A DNA stretch of 64,000 nucleotides. Origin: Platanthera guangdongensis. Taxonomy: Eukaryota; Streptophyta; Magnoliopsida; Asparagales; Orchidaceae. The notes beneath the pieces are model-generated. The model saw only the letters and a program-made list of their open reading frames with translations. It was not told the DNA's origin and ran no database searches. Positions 10,376-20,873 of this stretch are shown piece by piece. The first letter of the stretch is position 1. Each line of letters begins with the position of its first letter. The stretch covers positions 74,822,757 through 74,886,756 of the forward strand of contig CM077165.1 in the NCBI GenBank assembly GCA_039583875.1, written 5' to 3'. Position numbers and translations under genes: made by a program.

Positions 10376-10640
10376 TACGACCACTGAACATAGTGCGCAC
10401 GACCACCGGTCGTGCGCCACTGATTGTGTGCATTGATTCCTCTTTTCCTGGAGTCCTGTCTGGAGTAATCGCACGACCATTGGACATAGTGCGCACGACC
10501 ACCGGTCGTGCGCAACTGCTCATGTGTGTTATCCCAATTCATCTTTGTAATCTGCCATGCCAGTGAGCACGATCACTGGACATAGTACGCACGACCACTG
10601 GTCGTGCGCCCGTGATCGTGCGCCCGTGATCGTGCGCATT
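10376..10640. repeat. GCGCACGACC/GGTCGTGCGC palindrome array, 5' LTR of C
   Basis: Three units of about 95 bp each carry GCGCACGACC, a 3-base spacer and GGTCGTGCGC (or a close variant), followed by further GATCGTGCGC-type strings. The central palindrome has 10-bp arms. The array lies immediately upstream of the TATA-like site. It is matched by the array at 15177-15530 in the other LTR. Confidence 0.85.
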
Positions 10641-10656
10641 GTTCAATTCTGCTTTC

Positions 10657-10664
10657 TATAAATA
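10657..10664 (+). promoter_or_regulatory. putative TATA box of the C LTR
   Basis: TATAAATA lies just after the palindrome array and recurs in the 3' LTR near 15545. Its position fits a Pol II promoter. Use as a promoter is inferred. Confidence 0.5.
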
Positions 10665-11597
10665 TGCAGGTACCACACTAATTCGAGAAAAGCTCATTTT
10701 CCTTTGCCGTTTTCATCTCCGAGGAGGGATTACGCCGTCCTCCTTCAATCTCCACCCTAGGGAGGTGCTCAGGGCAAGCTTTCACCGCCAAATCCAAGCC
10801 GGAGCTTCCTCTCGGCCTACTCCATCATCTATTAGGCTCATTTCAAGCTTCAACACCATAGCCATCAAGCAAAGGGAGGCTTGCAACTTTCGTCCGCTAT
10901 CGTGACACGAAGAAGACGGGCCATTGGAAGGTGGTGACAGCCCTTCTCTACCCCGGACGCAGTTGAGGACCGAGCTTGGATGCGGATTGACAACCTGACG
11001 AGTCCAACCTTGAATCCTCAGCAAGACTTCGGATTCGTTCGATCTCTTGCCTTGTTCTTCCTTTATTGTTGTTTATGTGTTGCTGTAAATTTTATTTAAA
11101 TATAATGTGCGCTTAGTTATAAAATGGTTATATTAAATCATGTCTTTGTGATTTGTATTGTCGTTATATTTGCTTGAGGTGCGCCATATACCATCCACCA
11201 CCATCCACCCTTGCCGCACTAGCAATTGCTAGTGGCGTGCGTACAGAAGAGGTGCTCACGACCCTCATTCCGCCGTTCTAACCACCTCATCCACAAGCCT
11301 ACTCATCCATCTGCCCAGCGATTTGGTGCATAGAGGCCCTACTAGTGTTCCATCCCTTATGGCGAAGCATCGCATAGCAGCGTTGCATAGGAGTAGTTGT
11401 TAGCCTTTTATTTTCTTTTTCTGCAAATATCAAAACCACCCTTAGTTTACTCCGACCTAAGGACCTCAATCTCAAGTCCTCCTCGAAATTAACTCCACCT
11501 TACTGTGTTCCTTGAGAGATCGATACTTGGGAAAACTCGCCCATTTTATATTACTTGTGCGACCGGTTCACTGTCGTGATCTTTAGCATCAAGTTTT

Positions 11598-11615
11598 TGG
11601 CGTCGTTGTCGGGGA
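11598..11615 (+). promoter_or_regulatory. primer-binding site of element C
   Basis: TGGCGTCGTTGTCGGGGA begins six bases after the LTR end. It resembles the Asp-tRNA-type primer site of Athila/Tat gypsy elements (TGGCGCCGTTGCCGGGGA). It primes minus-strand DNA synthesis. Confidence 0.85.
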
Positions 11616-11843
11616 ACACAGTCATGTGAGTTTTTGGAGAGGGTGATAGGAGATAGAAGCCCTTTTCCATTTGTATATTTCATGTTTCTTCTTTGCTTTA
11701 GGTTTTAGAATCTATTTCTTATTTTTATTTGTTCCTTTTCTAGTTTTAATTTTCATGTACCAGGTTTTCCTATTCTTTTATCTGTGCTGTGTAGTTAATT
11801 GTTTCTTAGAAACTTTCTGTTGGTGAATTCTTCTTTTTGCACC

Positions 11844-13154
11844 ATGTATTCTTATATGAATATCCGTTGCTGATGGTGCGGGGATTATAGGCATGGTAGT
11901 GATGAGTTCCCTACTGATGATTGTGAGCATAATTCTCGTGGTCCTGTGTATGGAGCACCGTCTTCCTATGGTACTTCATACACCCAACCCAGGTCTTATG
12001 GTCACTCCTCTTCTACACATTCATCTTTTTATTACTCCTCTTCTGTCCCACCTGGACCAAAGAGTAATGGAAAACGGTGTTTGTGTTTTCGTAGCACCGA
12101 GCACGTGTTGAAAGATTGCACAGAATTTCAGCGCCAGTTCGAGAAGGATGATGAACTGGGTATCTAATTCACTCTATCACCCTCTCAAATGGCCGCCCCT
12201 TCTGATTCTGATGATATATTCATAGCACCACCTTGTCTATAGGGGACTGCTGCAGATATGCCCATCAGACTTTCTGCTGATCGGTTTGACGACATTGTGG
12301 CACCGTCACTCCCCATGCACTCTTCCCCTTTTGTTGATTCACCCCCGGAGGAACCCGCACATATTTTCTCTGATGCTGTTGTTCCTCCGCCTTCCTTGCA
12401 AGAATTATCTATCCCTATTTTTAGTGAGTCGGTTGATGATGTTCGACCGGATTGTGATTCTGAGCCTGAGGATGTGCCAATTTTTGACGAGGATATTATT
12501 TTCATTATTGGAGAGTATTACGTCTTGGAGCATGTGGATGCATCGAGGTGTGTTGATGTGGAGATCCTCTTTGTTGAGGAAGTTTCCACTTCCTTGATGG
12601 ATGAGGAGGTCCAAACCACCACCGAGGACCTCAAGCTCGTAGATTCCCCTCACCATGACTCATATGACGTCGTCAATGATCAATGTCGGGATCCTGCTGG
12701 GAATGAGACCGGGACCACTCCCCCTATTTCTGATTATTTTAGTTCTTCTCATTAATTTCTCGATCCACCTTCTTTATCTGAGCCTGGGCGGGTTGAGTCT
12801 CCGCAGGAGCTTCAGGAGGACTTGGAGCTTTCAGCTCGAGTCATCGATAATAGCATCCTCTCTTACGAGGAGGTTGATTCCTCCTCTGTTGAGGAAGCTC
12901 CATTGATTGCTTTGTCCTCCTGCCTTCTCCCTGTAGTAGACGATACCTTGCTGGGCAGGGATTCATTTTGTGGTGAGAAGAGTGAGGACCAGCGCTCCTT
13001 ATCTTCTTACATCCTATTTCCTCTGCCTGCGAGAAGCAGGTATGATTATTTAGGCAGAGGGGTAACTGTTCTATCGTCGTATCGATACCCGTTACCGAAA
13101 CGGATTTTGGAAAAGTTAACTGTGCATTTTTCTTTTCATAGGCCCATTAGCTAG
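11844..13154 (+). pseudogene. decayed ORF of element C, unknown function, possibly gag-related
   Basis: One frame runs from ATG 11844 to 13154 (about 436 codons) with internal stops at TGA 11871-11873, TAA 12165-12167, TAG 12240-12242 and TAA 12753-12755. Seen: two Cys/His-rich stretches, WCGDYRHGSDEFPTDDC near the start and CLCFRSTEHVLKDC near 12080-12120. Both loosely recall zinc knuckles, but neither has a perfect CCHC spacing. Between them is a Ser/Tyr/Pro-rich linker, and after them a long acidic region with many Asp/Glu and Pro residues. No pol domain is visible. It may be the remnant of a Gag C-terminus, or a protein specific to this non-autonomous family; I do not recognise it. Confidence 0.5.
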
Positions 13155-14918
13155 AACCTTTTCGTAGCCGAATAAGTCGTGCTGGGATGACAATAACCCC
13201 AGTACTTATCTTTTATTTTCTTCATTTTGTTTTTCATGTCTATTTAGTTTTAGTATTTCTTTCTATTTTGTATATTTTACTTTTGTTTTTGCGGAGCTCA
13301 CCCCTGCAGGTATTCATGGCAAATTGCATTGGCAGGGTTGTGATTCTTCGTATGGCGGACCTGCTTCGGTTTTCCATGCGTCTTCTGGTATGCTCACTGG
13401 CTGAGCATTGGGTAACCTCTTCCCTTAGCTCTTTATGATTTTAATTTCTATATCATATACTGTGTAGTTTGGTTTAAGTCTGGGGGAGAGCCAGTTTTGT
13501 TACCTTTTGCATGTGCACATCTCATGTTCATACTAGAAGCTTTTATAGTTTTATTTTGATTAGTTCATTGCACTGCACACCACTACACCCACTTGAGCGC
13601 GTGCTTAGCTGTTACTGTGCCGCGAGTTAAACTCATTTCTTCGTTAGATTTGGGAAAATTATGGTGTTGTCTTAGGATTGTTAGACGGAGTAAAATGATG
13701 ACCCTGCTGTGCTCCTAGTCGAGTGATCTCGTCTCGTGTAGAAATTAGAGTACATTTAATTTTTCTGTATACTTATAGTTTTATATTTTTATAATTGCGT
13801 AAATACTTTTTATTCTACTCAAAAATTGGTGAATCCGGTGTGTATCTGATGGTAGCTTAGGGATGTGTGTAGAAGGTCGTTAGGTTCGTATTGCTCGAGT
13901 CGGGAGTATGGATAATCTTTCTCGTTGGCTAAGAACTTGCCTCAAGCTATTCTTGAAGCATGGGTATAGGTTAGTTCACTCTCATGCGCGTGATGTAGGC
14001 CATCATTTTGGCCCGGTTGAGCATTGTACCATTCCTAACATCTTATCCTCACTAGCCTCATTGTGCCTACCCCTCCTTTTAATTCAGCTCCACCATGATT
14101 TCACCAAAGCCTCATAGCCAATCCTAGTCGCACACCCAAGTTGAGCTTTAGAGTTTTACATTTTCATTCTGAGATGTGATGTGGTATTATTATTTGTGAA
14201 AATGTGGAAGTGCTCCCAAGTTTATATCTGCTGAATTATGAAAATTAAATGAAGAAAAAGAAAAATAAATAAAAATATGTGTAAAGAAAAAAAAGTGAAA
14301 AGAAAAAGTTTAAATTGAAAATATTTTTGGAAATATGATTATATTTGGTGTAGGAGGTGCACACACCCATATGTTAAAAGTTAAGTTTGGGGGTGTGGTG
14401 TAACCGCGTGTATTTTGCTTAGCAGAGGGATTCTTTTTATGATAGCTCATTTGGGTTAGGTGTTTAGACTTCCTGTTTATCTTTGTTTACCTCACTGAAA
14501 CCCAAGCCCCAGCTCTTCACCTAAAGTCCTACTGATTCGTGTGTGAACCAAACCAGTGTCGTGGAGAGAATGCGAAAGGGCAACCATATTGTCACCGACA
14601 TTGGTGGATTCCTTTGGAGGTTATCCCGAGTCCTGATCTTTGGCAATGCTCGCCTAGCGATTAGTCTACTCTCTCCCTACTCGTGACCGGCTGATTCACC
14701 GTGATTTCATTTTTGAGTAATAATAAAAGGTTGATACGCATTGTGAAAAGTTTAAACTATTTTGTATACTTAGAAATATCTTCTATTATATTTTTACGCG
14801 TGCGAGCATGCGCTTCTCATGGTACTCCGTATCGCAATTTCCTTGTTAGCTAAATCATTTTCCCTATCTGCTTAGATTTTGTTTGCTCGGGACGCGCAAA
14901 CAGTTAAGTCTGGGGGTG
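13155..14918 (+). other. 3' untranslated region of element C with three PPT-like strings
   Basis: No supported gene is present. Three strings of the form AAGTYTGGGGG occur: 13475-13485 (AAGTCTGGGGGAGAG context), about 14382-14394 (AAGTTTGGGGGTGTG), and 14905-14916 (AAGTCTGGGGGTG) directly before the LTR. The last is the expected plus-strand primer. The first two may be older or internal tracts. A/T-rich text fills 14240-14345. Confidence 0.65.
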
Positions 14919-16408
14919 TGATGAGTCCGATTTATATAGGGTTTTTCGGACTCATCTGGGCTAGTTTTCACACGTTTGCACTTCACTTTTAGTTCTATAT
15001 CGTTCATATTTCATCTTGTCTATATTTTCATAGGAGTGCACACTTTGTCCCGTGGTTGTGTATTTTTGTACTTTTATTGTTTGTACTCCTTTTTGTGCTC
15101 GTCTGAAATGTCTGCACATATCAATGCGGGGTTTAGGGGTCGTGTGCGTGTTCCGGGGACGTTTTGAAGCAGGAATACTGTGCACGATCATCGGGTATAG
15201 TGCGCACGACCACTGGTTGTGCGCCGATGATCATGCGCAATGTACCCTGATTTCCAGAATCAGCCTGGGGCAATCGCACGACCACTGGACATAGTGCGCA
15301 CGACCACCGGTCGTGCGCCACTGATCGTGTGCATTGATTCCTCTTGTCCTGGAGTCCTGTCTGGGGTAATCGCACGACCATGGGACATAGTGCGCACGAC
15401 CACCGATCGTACACCACTGCTCATGCGTGCTATCCCAGTTCATCTTTATAATCTGCCATGCCAATGCGCCCGATCACTGGACATAGTGCGCACGACCACT
15501 AGTCGTGCGCCCGTGATCGTACGCATTGTTCAATTCTACTTTCTATAAATATGCATGTGCCATCCTAATTCGAGAAGAGCTCATTTTCCTCCGCCGTTTT
15601 CGTCTCCGAGGAGGGATTCCACCGTACTCCTTCAATCTCCACCCTAGGGAGGTGCTCCGGGCAAACTTTCACCGCCAAATCCAAGCTGGAGCTTCCTCTC
15701 GGCCTCCTCCATCATCTCTTGGGCTCATTTCAAGCTTCAACGCCATAGCCATCAAGCAAAGGGAAGCTTGCAACTTTCATCCGCTATCGTGACACGAAGA
15801 AGACAGGACATTGGAAGGTGGTGACAGCCCTTCTCTACCCCGAACGCAGTTGAGGACCGAGCTTGGATGCGGATTGACAACCTAACGAATCCAACCTTGA
15901 ATCCTCAGCAAGACTTCGGATTCGGTCGATCTCTTGCCTTGTTCTTCCTTTATTGTTTTTTATGTGTTGTTGTAAACTTTATTTATAGATCATGTGCGCT
16001 TAGTTAGAAAATGGTTATATTAAATCATGTCTTTGTGATTTGTATTATCGTTATATTTGCTTGAGGTGCGTCATATTCCATCCACCACCATCCACCCTTG
16101 CCGCACTAGAAATTGCCTACTCGTCCATCTGCCCAGCGATTTGGTGCATGGAGGCCGACTAGTCTTCCATCCCGCCTGGCGAAACATCGCATAGCGGCGT
16201 TGCATAGGAGTAGTTGTTAGCCTTTTATTTTCTTTTTCCGCAAATATCAAAACCCCCCTTAGTTAACTCCGACCTAAGGACTTCAATCTCAAGTCCTCCT
16301 CGAAATTAACTCCACCTTACTGTGTTTCTTGAGAGATCGATACTTGGGAAAACTCGCCCATTTTATATTACTTGTGCGACCGATTCACTGTCGTGATCTT
16401 TAGCATCA
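14919..16408 (+). repeat. 3' LTR of element C (1490 bp)
   Basis: It starts TGATGAGTCCGATTTATATAGG immediately after a polypurine tract and ends TTTAGCATCA. It is the intact copy of the truncated 5' LTR. The palindrome array is at 15177-15530, a TATA-like sequence is near 15545 and the leader is downstream. Compared with the 5' LTR it lacks a block near 11220-11310, so the two copies have diverged by indels as well as point changes. Confidence 0.88.
15177..15530. repeat. GCGCACGACC/GGTCGTGCGC palindrome array, 3' LTR of C
   Basis: Four units with a period near 95-100 bp contain a run of CGCACGACCACTGG, CATAGTGCGCACGACC and GGTCGTGCGC. The clearest perfect palindrome is near 15295-15317. The first unit has decayed CpG sites (TGCGC/TGTGC variants), as expected from cytosine deamination. 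Confidence 0.85.
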
Positions 16409-16504
16409 ACCAGCCCCACTGACCTGGCTGTCCGCGAACCCAATCCGCGTGGATAGGTTGCGCAAGTATTCCATTCAGCCACTTTCACTTCACAATTTTC
16501 AACA
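16409..16504 (-). repeat. 3' LTR remnant of element D
   Basis: This 96-bp block matches 20774-20873 at the outer end of the 5' LTR (shared CCGACCTGGCTG-type and CACTTCACRATTTTCAACA strings). The rest of the LTR is missing because element C begins exactly at 16408. The adjoining minus-strand text CTTCAAGGGTGAG may be the polypurine tract. Confidence 0.82.
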
Positions 16505-16746
16505 CTCACCCTTGAAGTGAGAAGTGGTGAATAACTCCAGAAGCTCCCGTAACCTTGCACCTGGTCCCTCCGATAGCATCTATGATGAGATGTCCAAGAC
16601 ATAGTCCTCGCCGCGCATATCATGGACCATGAGGGAGCCCTCCAGCATCTTCCAAAAGGAGCCATGCTTCCCTTTGCCTTCTTCATCAGCTTCAACCTCC
16701 ACTCATGCATCGAAGGAGTATCACCAACTACCTTGGGCACAAGAGC
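16505..16746 (-). other. deleted pol interval of element D
   Basis: Between the integrase spacer and the 3' LTR there are only about 240 bp, where copia elements carry some 2 kb of RT and RNase H. In one minus-strand frame a run MLEGSLMVHDMRGEDYVLDIS is legible, which looks like gag/pre-integrase wording rather than RNase H. The interval may therefore be a patch from elsewhere in a related element. Confidence 0.45.
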
Positions 16747-18716
16747 CTAAGCCTCGTCACCTCTGAGAGTAGTCACCTCCTCAGACTTGGCGTCAACCAC
16801 CTCCTTAATTTTAGTGGGGTCATCACAGCTAGAAGGTACTCGGAAGACGTGAGGGTTTGTAAGGAAACATGATACCAAGCTCGTCATGTTCCCTTCGCAA
16901 TATCGAGCTGGTGGGTTACTGATCCTCTTCGATCTCCGAAGAACCTGATCAGGGCTAACCACCTCCGCTGATCCTCCTGAACCAGCTCCTTTACCGAGCA
17001 AACCCGGAACAATTCTCCCCTTTCTTCCTGAACAAGACGCCTCCTCACTAGAACCAGGAGCAACTGGAGCAATGCTCCCTCTGCTACGTGAACCATAAGC
17101 CTTCGCTCTCAAACAAAAACTACCTAGAATATTGCTCCTCCTGCTTCCTGAACAGGAAGCCTCCACCTTAGAGCTAGAAGCTCCTGGAGCATCGCTCCCC
17201 CTACTTCTCGACCCTGACGCCTTTGCCCCGGAGCTAGAATAACATGGAGCTCCTGGTGACTCAGGCAGCTCCAACATAACCTTAGCAGCAGCCTCCTTCT
17301 GCCCACCATCTGACATACTCATCTCTAGCTCCACATAAGAGCTTTCCCAATACGGCGTCAACTCATCAAAGACAACTTCTCTTGACACGATGAGTCTCTT
17401 CATCGCAGGATACATACACCTCCATCTTCTTCTCTGCTCATCATACCCAACAAAGGCTAACTTCGTCTTGACAGCATCCGGAGTGTGTACATAGCAGGCA
17501 GATCCAAACACCCATTGGTGCTTTATACTAGGCTTCATCCCGAATATCATCTCATAAGGAGTCTTCACTTAGATTGGACTAAGAGGCATCTGATTGATGA
17601 CATGAGCAATACAGGCCATTCCTTCCACCCAAAGGGCCTTAGGAACTCCTTTGCTCCGAAGCAAACACTTGCAGGTCTCCGTTAACCAACGGATCATTCG
17701 AGCTGCAACACCAACTTGCTGTGAAGTATGTCCACAAGAAAGCTCCTTCCGGTTCCTATGCTTTCTGCAAAAGTTTGAGAACTCGGTTGAGCAAACCTCA
17801 CCACTGATGCTTGTCCTCAACTTCTTGATACGCAGGCCAAGCTGGCCTTCCACAAGCTTCTTGAACTCCACAAATAAGTATACCTTGAATAGTCATCAAT
17901 CAATATCAACATATACTTGCTGCCTCCAAGAATGGCGGTGAAGGTCGGTCCAACCAGAGCACAATGAACAACCTCCAAAGTTTCTTTACATCTGGATTGT
18001 GCTTTATCAACCATAAAGCGATAAGCTTCACCATGATGACATCCCGCACACCCCTGACAATCTCCATAGGATGACAATCTTGGCAATCCTCTTACGAATC
18101 TTCTTACTGCCATCGCTTTTAGCTTGTCCATCCCTATATGCCCCAGTCTTTCATGCCAGATAGCTGCACTATCACTAGCCTTCATCCGATCAGCACCAGA
18201 ACTCGTTGATGACTCAACTAAGTTCTTCTCCTTACTCCTAACATGAGCTACGTTCGCCGAGAGCAAGACAACCTTGCACTCTTTCCTGAGATGACCATGC
18301 TTCTTGAATTTATAGCACCTTGGTCCTTCCTTCCTCTTCCCATCACACCTAGGAGAAACACTCCTCTCTTGCTGATATGAAGTAGAAGGACCTTCCTTTG
18401 TAGTAACCTTCACCTCCTTCCCGAGCAACCCATCAAGGGAAGTCCAAACCTCCGCAGCTGACCGACATCCACTGATGTGGTCCAAGAGCTCTGACGAGTT
18501 CACCTGCTTGAGAATAGACTCCGCTTTCGCATTTGTCTCCTTCCAAGTTCTTATCACTTCAGCATTGCCAGCAGTAGCCTCTTGTCTTTCTGCTCCGCAT
18601 ACTACCTCCCAAAGGTCCTCGCTAAGAAGAAAGCTCGTCATACAAGACTTCCACCTATCAAAGTTCGTCTCTATAAGGAGATCAATTCCAAGACAACTTG
18701 CTTCTTCCACTTCCAT
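16747..18716 (-). pseudogene. gag-pol: copia gag-integrase polyprotein, frameshifted and 3'-deleted
   Basis: Start ATG 18714-18716. Seen in order: a gag N-terminus with FDRWKSCMTSFLLSEDLWEVV; a zinc knuckle CYKFKKHGHLRKEC, whose second Cys is replaced; the pre-integrase motif HERLGHIG...CQGCAGCHHGEAYR; and integrase text LILIDDYSRYTYL. A frameshift lies between 17817 and 17871. The frame then continues with SQQVGVAARMIRWLTET and the integrase end KTPYEMIFGMKPS, with a TAA at 17569-17571. Next comes a spacer with degenerate Ser/Gly/Ala repeats and RRSKRISNPPARY, which normally precedes RT. No RT or RNase H follows. The protease region is short or missing. It is clearly inactive. Confidence 0.85.
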
Positions 18717-18820
18717 GGTTCTACAAATGCTTCCCTCTTCATAAGAGCAACAACCACTTTAGTTGAACACTGCTTATCCACTCCAATCCAGCTCTGATAC
18801 CATGTTGAAATTCAACAACC

Positions 18821-18834
18821 TGGCTCTGATACCA
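18821..18834 (-). promoter_or_regulatory. Met-type primer-binding site of D, with a second copy
   Basis: On the minus strand TGGTATCAGAGCCA directly follows the LTR end TTCAACA. A second TTCAACATGGTATCAGAGC lies about 32 bp further in (18791-18814), so the LTR end plus primer site is duplicated. The outer copy is in the canonical place. Confidence 0.82.
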
Positions 18835-20873
18835 TGTTGAATTTTCTCCAGGTGGTCAGCAAGATAGCCTGATGCCAAATTAATATTCTCAGCACTATCA
18901 AGATCACACCTTGATCACGTGGAAATTTCCCTGGACATTGGAGTGAGCATGGGTTATCTCAACTAAAGCCAGTCCACGAGTAACACATGTATCACAAGAG
19001 TCTTTAATGATTAATAACAATATTCTTTACAAGTCGAGACATACATGACGAGACATGCTTCACCAAACAACCACCAAAGGGAAAGGAGAGACTAAAAATA
19101 CAAGACAAGTTTACACAAGCCACGCGGACTCAAACATCAAGCCGCCGGTCTACTACTGTGGAGTCCGCTCAGTCCTCCAGGTCGCTAGACTGCAACCCAA
19201 GCCGCGTGGACTACCCCTTATTCTAATGCTAGCTCTAGCCGCCGATCTGCAAGCCACCTAACCGCGAGGTCGCCTCGCCGCCAGACCGCACAAGCTGCGT
19301 TGCCGAATAGAACAGTCTGCCTGAAGTAGGCGACTTACTGAACCCCGAACCAAGTTGCCAAAGAGAAGACCGTCTAGTTGCTATCCACAGCCTGCGTTTT
19401 ACCGCCGGTTGCTTAACCGCAGAGTCCACACTATCCCTGACCGCAATCAGAGCCAAGTCCTGGCTTTCCAGCGCTATCCGCACAATCTGCACAGCACAAA
19501 CCGGTCAACTCTATCAAACCATGCGGACACCAAAAGTCAGTCCGCAGTATCTTATGCGGGCTCAACTTACTCTTCACTCATTCATGTTCCTGATGTGATA
19601 TGGGTCCTATTTATAGGCATGATGATGAGTATGATCACCGCCCTAGCCGATAGGATTACCACCACATCCCGCAGCAAGACATTTCCGCAGTCTGCCGATA
19701 CATTCCAGTCCACCGCCACTATGCAGGATAACGTCCACCATAGCTTCTCCAAGGCTGGACACAATCGCCAGTATGCCTTATCGCCAAAGGTCAAGCCAGC
19801 ACCACCATAGCCGGATTGCACTGCAACATTATCCGCCAATCCACGAACATAGTTCCATCCCGCTTATACCGAGCCCACAACCTCCACACAAGGCAAATGA
19901 CGAACTCAGCGGACACACAGCTTCAATCCGCACATCTCGAGCCCACGGGTTTAAAACCAAGGCAACAGCCAGACTCAGCGGACACACCGATCCAGTCTGC
20001 TCATACTATAGACAGCTCTAATATGCATATCCCTGCAGACAACTCCAGTCCGTATACCCTGAGTCCATAGCCTTGTCACCAAGACACATACCGTACTCAG
20101 AGAACACTGATCCAGCCTGCTTACACAGTAGACACCTCCAGTCTGCATCTTTCGCAGACCGCTCAGTCTGCATATCCCCTAGACTGATCCAGTCTGCATT
20201 ACCCGAGTCCACGATCATGACAGAAAGGCAGCTCTCGGACTCAGTGGACCCCAAGTCCAGTCCGCAAGCAGTTGCGAACACAATCTCAGTCCGCATATCC
20301 CCAAACTCACAACCAAGGCATAGCACTTCTGCCAAGCTTGGCGGACTGAGAAGCAGTTCACGAACCACTACATAATCTCCCCAGACTGAGCCAAACATGG
20401 ACCTGATTCAGAACAAACCAAGTCCACACCACTGGACACAAGGGCCAGTCCACATTTACTAGCGGACGCTAGATCCAGTCAGCCAAACCCGGCGACCTCC
20501 AGCACCTGTCCGCACTAACTGGCGATCCCCGCGGCTTCCATTTGCCGCTGCACTCGAGCAAGACCAAGGCTTCTACCAAGCTGGTCTGCCGAGCTCCAGT
20601 TCTTCAGTCCACCTATTGTCGGACTCCGTGGATATAGTCGTTATCCACCTAGTTACTTCGTGGGATCCAACTGCCTGCTGAGCATAAGCCGGTCTGGCTA
20701 ACTGATGCTAGTGTCCGCATAGTCCGCGTGAACAGACCGCCCAAGCTGCCACAAAACAAACTGTCTGCACCAGCCCCGCCGACCTGGCTGTTCGCAAACC
20801 CAGTCTGCGTAGTCCGCGCGGATAAGTTGGGCAAGTCTTCCATTCAACCACTTCCACTTCACGATTTTCAACA
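18835..20873 (-). repeat. 5' LTR of element D (2039 bp)
   Basis: On the minus strand it runs from TGTTGAAAATCGTG to AAAATTCAACA. It is densely dotted with GTCCGC and its complement GCGGAC, plus decayed forms (GTCTGC, GTCCAC), often in the phrase CAGTCCGCA. The ORFs called in it on both strands have no recognised domain and are treated as spurious. Confidence 0.85.

Larger units (their letters stand above)
10375..11591 (+). repeat. 5' LTR of element C, 5'-truncated
   Basis: It aligns with 15271-16408 of the intact 3' LTR and ends with the same TTTAGCATCA. It begins within the GCGCACGACC palindrome array, missing the first ~350 bp of the LTR. TATAAATA at 10657-10664 is a probable TATA box. An 88-codon ORF here recurs in the 3' LTR simply because the LTRs are duplicates. 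Confidence 0.85.
10375..16408 (+). mobile_element. non-autonomous Athila-type element C (no pol)
   Basis: This element has two matching LTRs, an Asp-type primer site and a 3.3-kb interior holding one decayed ORF but no protease, RT, RNase H or integrase. The right end (ATCA, 16408) is followed by LTR sequence of element D starting ACCAGCCCC, so C lies inside D's LTR. The left LTR lacks its first ~350 bp and joins unrelated LTR sequence, so the 5' target duplication is lost; ACCAG (16409-16413) would be the 3' copy. It would depend on enzymes from another Athila-like element. Confidence 0.82.
16409..20873 (-). mobile_element. Ty1/copia element D, minus strand, deleted for RT/RNase H
   Basis: On the minus strand: 5' LTR (20873-18835), Met primer site, gag, zinc knuckle, integrase, then a deletion where RT and RNase H should be, and the first 96 bp of the 3' LTR (16504-16409), cut by element C. 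LTR termini are TGTTGAAAAT on the minus strand. D interrupts element E just upstream of its integrase gene, with GTTGA at 20874-20878 the likely target-site copy. D's other end is hidden by C and a deletion. Confidence 0.87.

Noticed and set aside
10639..10905. 88-codon ORF in the C LTR, repeated at 15526-15792
   Set aside because: Present twice only because LTRs are duplicated; no domain, and it lies in the leader region after the TATA box.
19055..20398. Overlapping ORFs on both strands in the D LTR
   Set aside because: Repeat-derived, no domains, inside an LTR.
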